This document shows, piece after piece, positions 36,406 to 36,496 of a DNA stretch of 36,496 nt. The DNA comes from Verrucomicrobiota bacterium. GTDB lineage: Bacteria; Verrucomicrobiota; Verrucomicrobiia; Opitutales; Opitutaceae. Location: positions 1 to 36,496 of the forward strand of contig JANYJB010000072.1 in assembly GCA_025361935.1 (NCBI GenBank), read 5' to 3'. The notes beneath the pieces are model-generated. The model made no database searches, was not told the DNA's origin, and worked only from the letters and a program-made list of their open reading frames with translations. Made by a program: the position numbers and the translations under genes. Position 1 is the stretch's first letter. Each line of letters begins with the position of its first letter.

Positions 36406-36496
36406 GTGGTTCCCGACGCCGACTATCGTATCAAGCTTCCGGTCTTTGAAGGCCCCCTCGATCTCCTCCTTTTTCTGATCAAGAAAAACGAGATCG
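36406..36496 (+). CDS. scpA: Segregation and condensation protein ScpA, N-terminal end (partial)
   Basis: The window ends within this gene. From the GTG at 36406 the first 30 residues read VVPDADYRIKLPVFEGPLD and then a leucine-rich LLLFLIKKNEI. This is the conserved N-terminal block of ScpA, the kleisin subunit that bridges the SMC dimer for chromosome condensation. No Shine-Dalgarno is clear, so the exact start is tentative. Confidence 0.85.
   Translation, partial: MVPDADYRIKLPVFEGPLDLLLFLIKKNEI

Overview
The window looks like chromosomal DNA of a GC-rich, Gram-negative, free-living bacterium, most likely in the Verrucomicrobiota (Opitutales-like). This placement is inference. It rests on an outer-membrane LptD-type protein, a secreted sulfatase and agarase-like hydrolase, a complete Bat (Bacteroides aerotolerance-type) operon, an NYN-RNase/DUF2851 pair next to nusA, and a zwf-opcA-pgl cluster. 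No 16S gene or phylogenetic search was available.

Layout. 1-142 is the 3' end of an IS3-family element. 236-1648 (-) is a secreted clan GH-A hydrolase. 1788-10702 (-) is a long information-processing block: NYN RNase, DUF2851, a terminator-like leader, nusA, infB, rbfA, nrnA-like DHH phosphoesterase, truB, ribF and tRNA-Val. 10792-11813 (+) holds an SPFH/prohibitin-like gene and a two-helix membrane peptide, followed by tRNA-Ser. 12095-21820 (+) holds a sulfatase and then the moxR-DUF58-lipoprotein-batA-batBC-batD-batE operon. 21982-22917 (+) is GDP-fucose synthase. 22946-26210 (-) is the oxidative pentose phosphate cluster zwf-opcA-pgl, preceded by yraN. 26828-29008 (+) is a GAF-containing GspE/PilB ATPase. 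29009-29999 is a sparse region with tRNA-Pro and one unknown small gene. 30092-32881 (-) is PEP carboxylase. 33034-36496 (+) carries lptD-like, an RsmB-family rRNA methyltransferase and the start of scpA.

How the genes work together. The nusA block couples transcription elongation (NusA), initiation (IF2), 30S maturation (RbfA), tRNA modification (TruB), nucleotide recycling and flavin synthesis. The Bat operon encodes a MoxR AAA+ ATPase, DUF58 and VWA proteins that probably act on envelope proteins; it contains a fused BatB-BatC and a lipoprotein that I cannot assign to a family. zwf, opcA and pgl supply NADPH and pentose phosphates, and ppc replenishes oxaloacetate.

Most of the window is ordinary core genome. 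The strongest second-look items are: a strong intrinsic terminator ending 17 nt before the nusA start codon, which suggests an attenuator; the coupled NYN-RNase/DUF2851 pair where rimP would normally lie; the Bat-operon lipoprotein and BatB-BatC fusion; an OpcA homologue in this cluster; the GAF-fused secretion ATPase; and competing inverted repeats between infB and rbfA.
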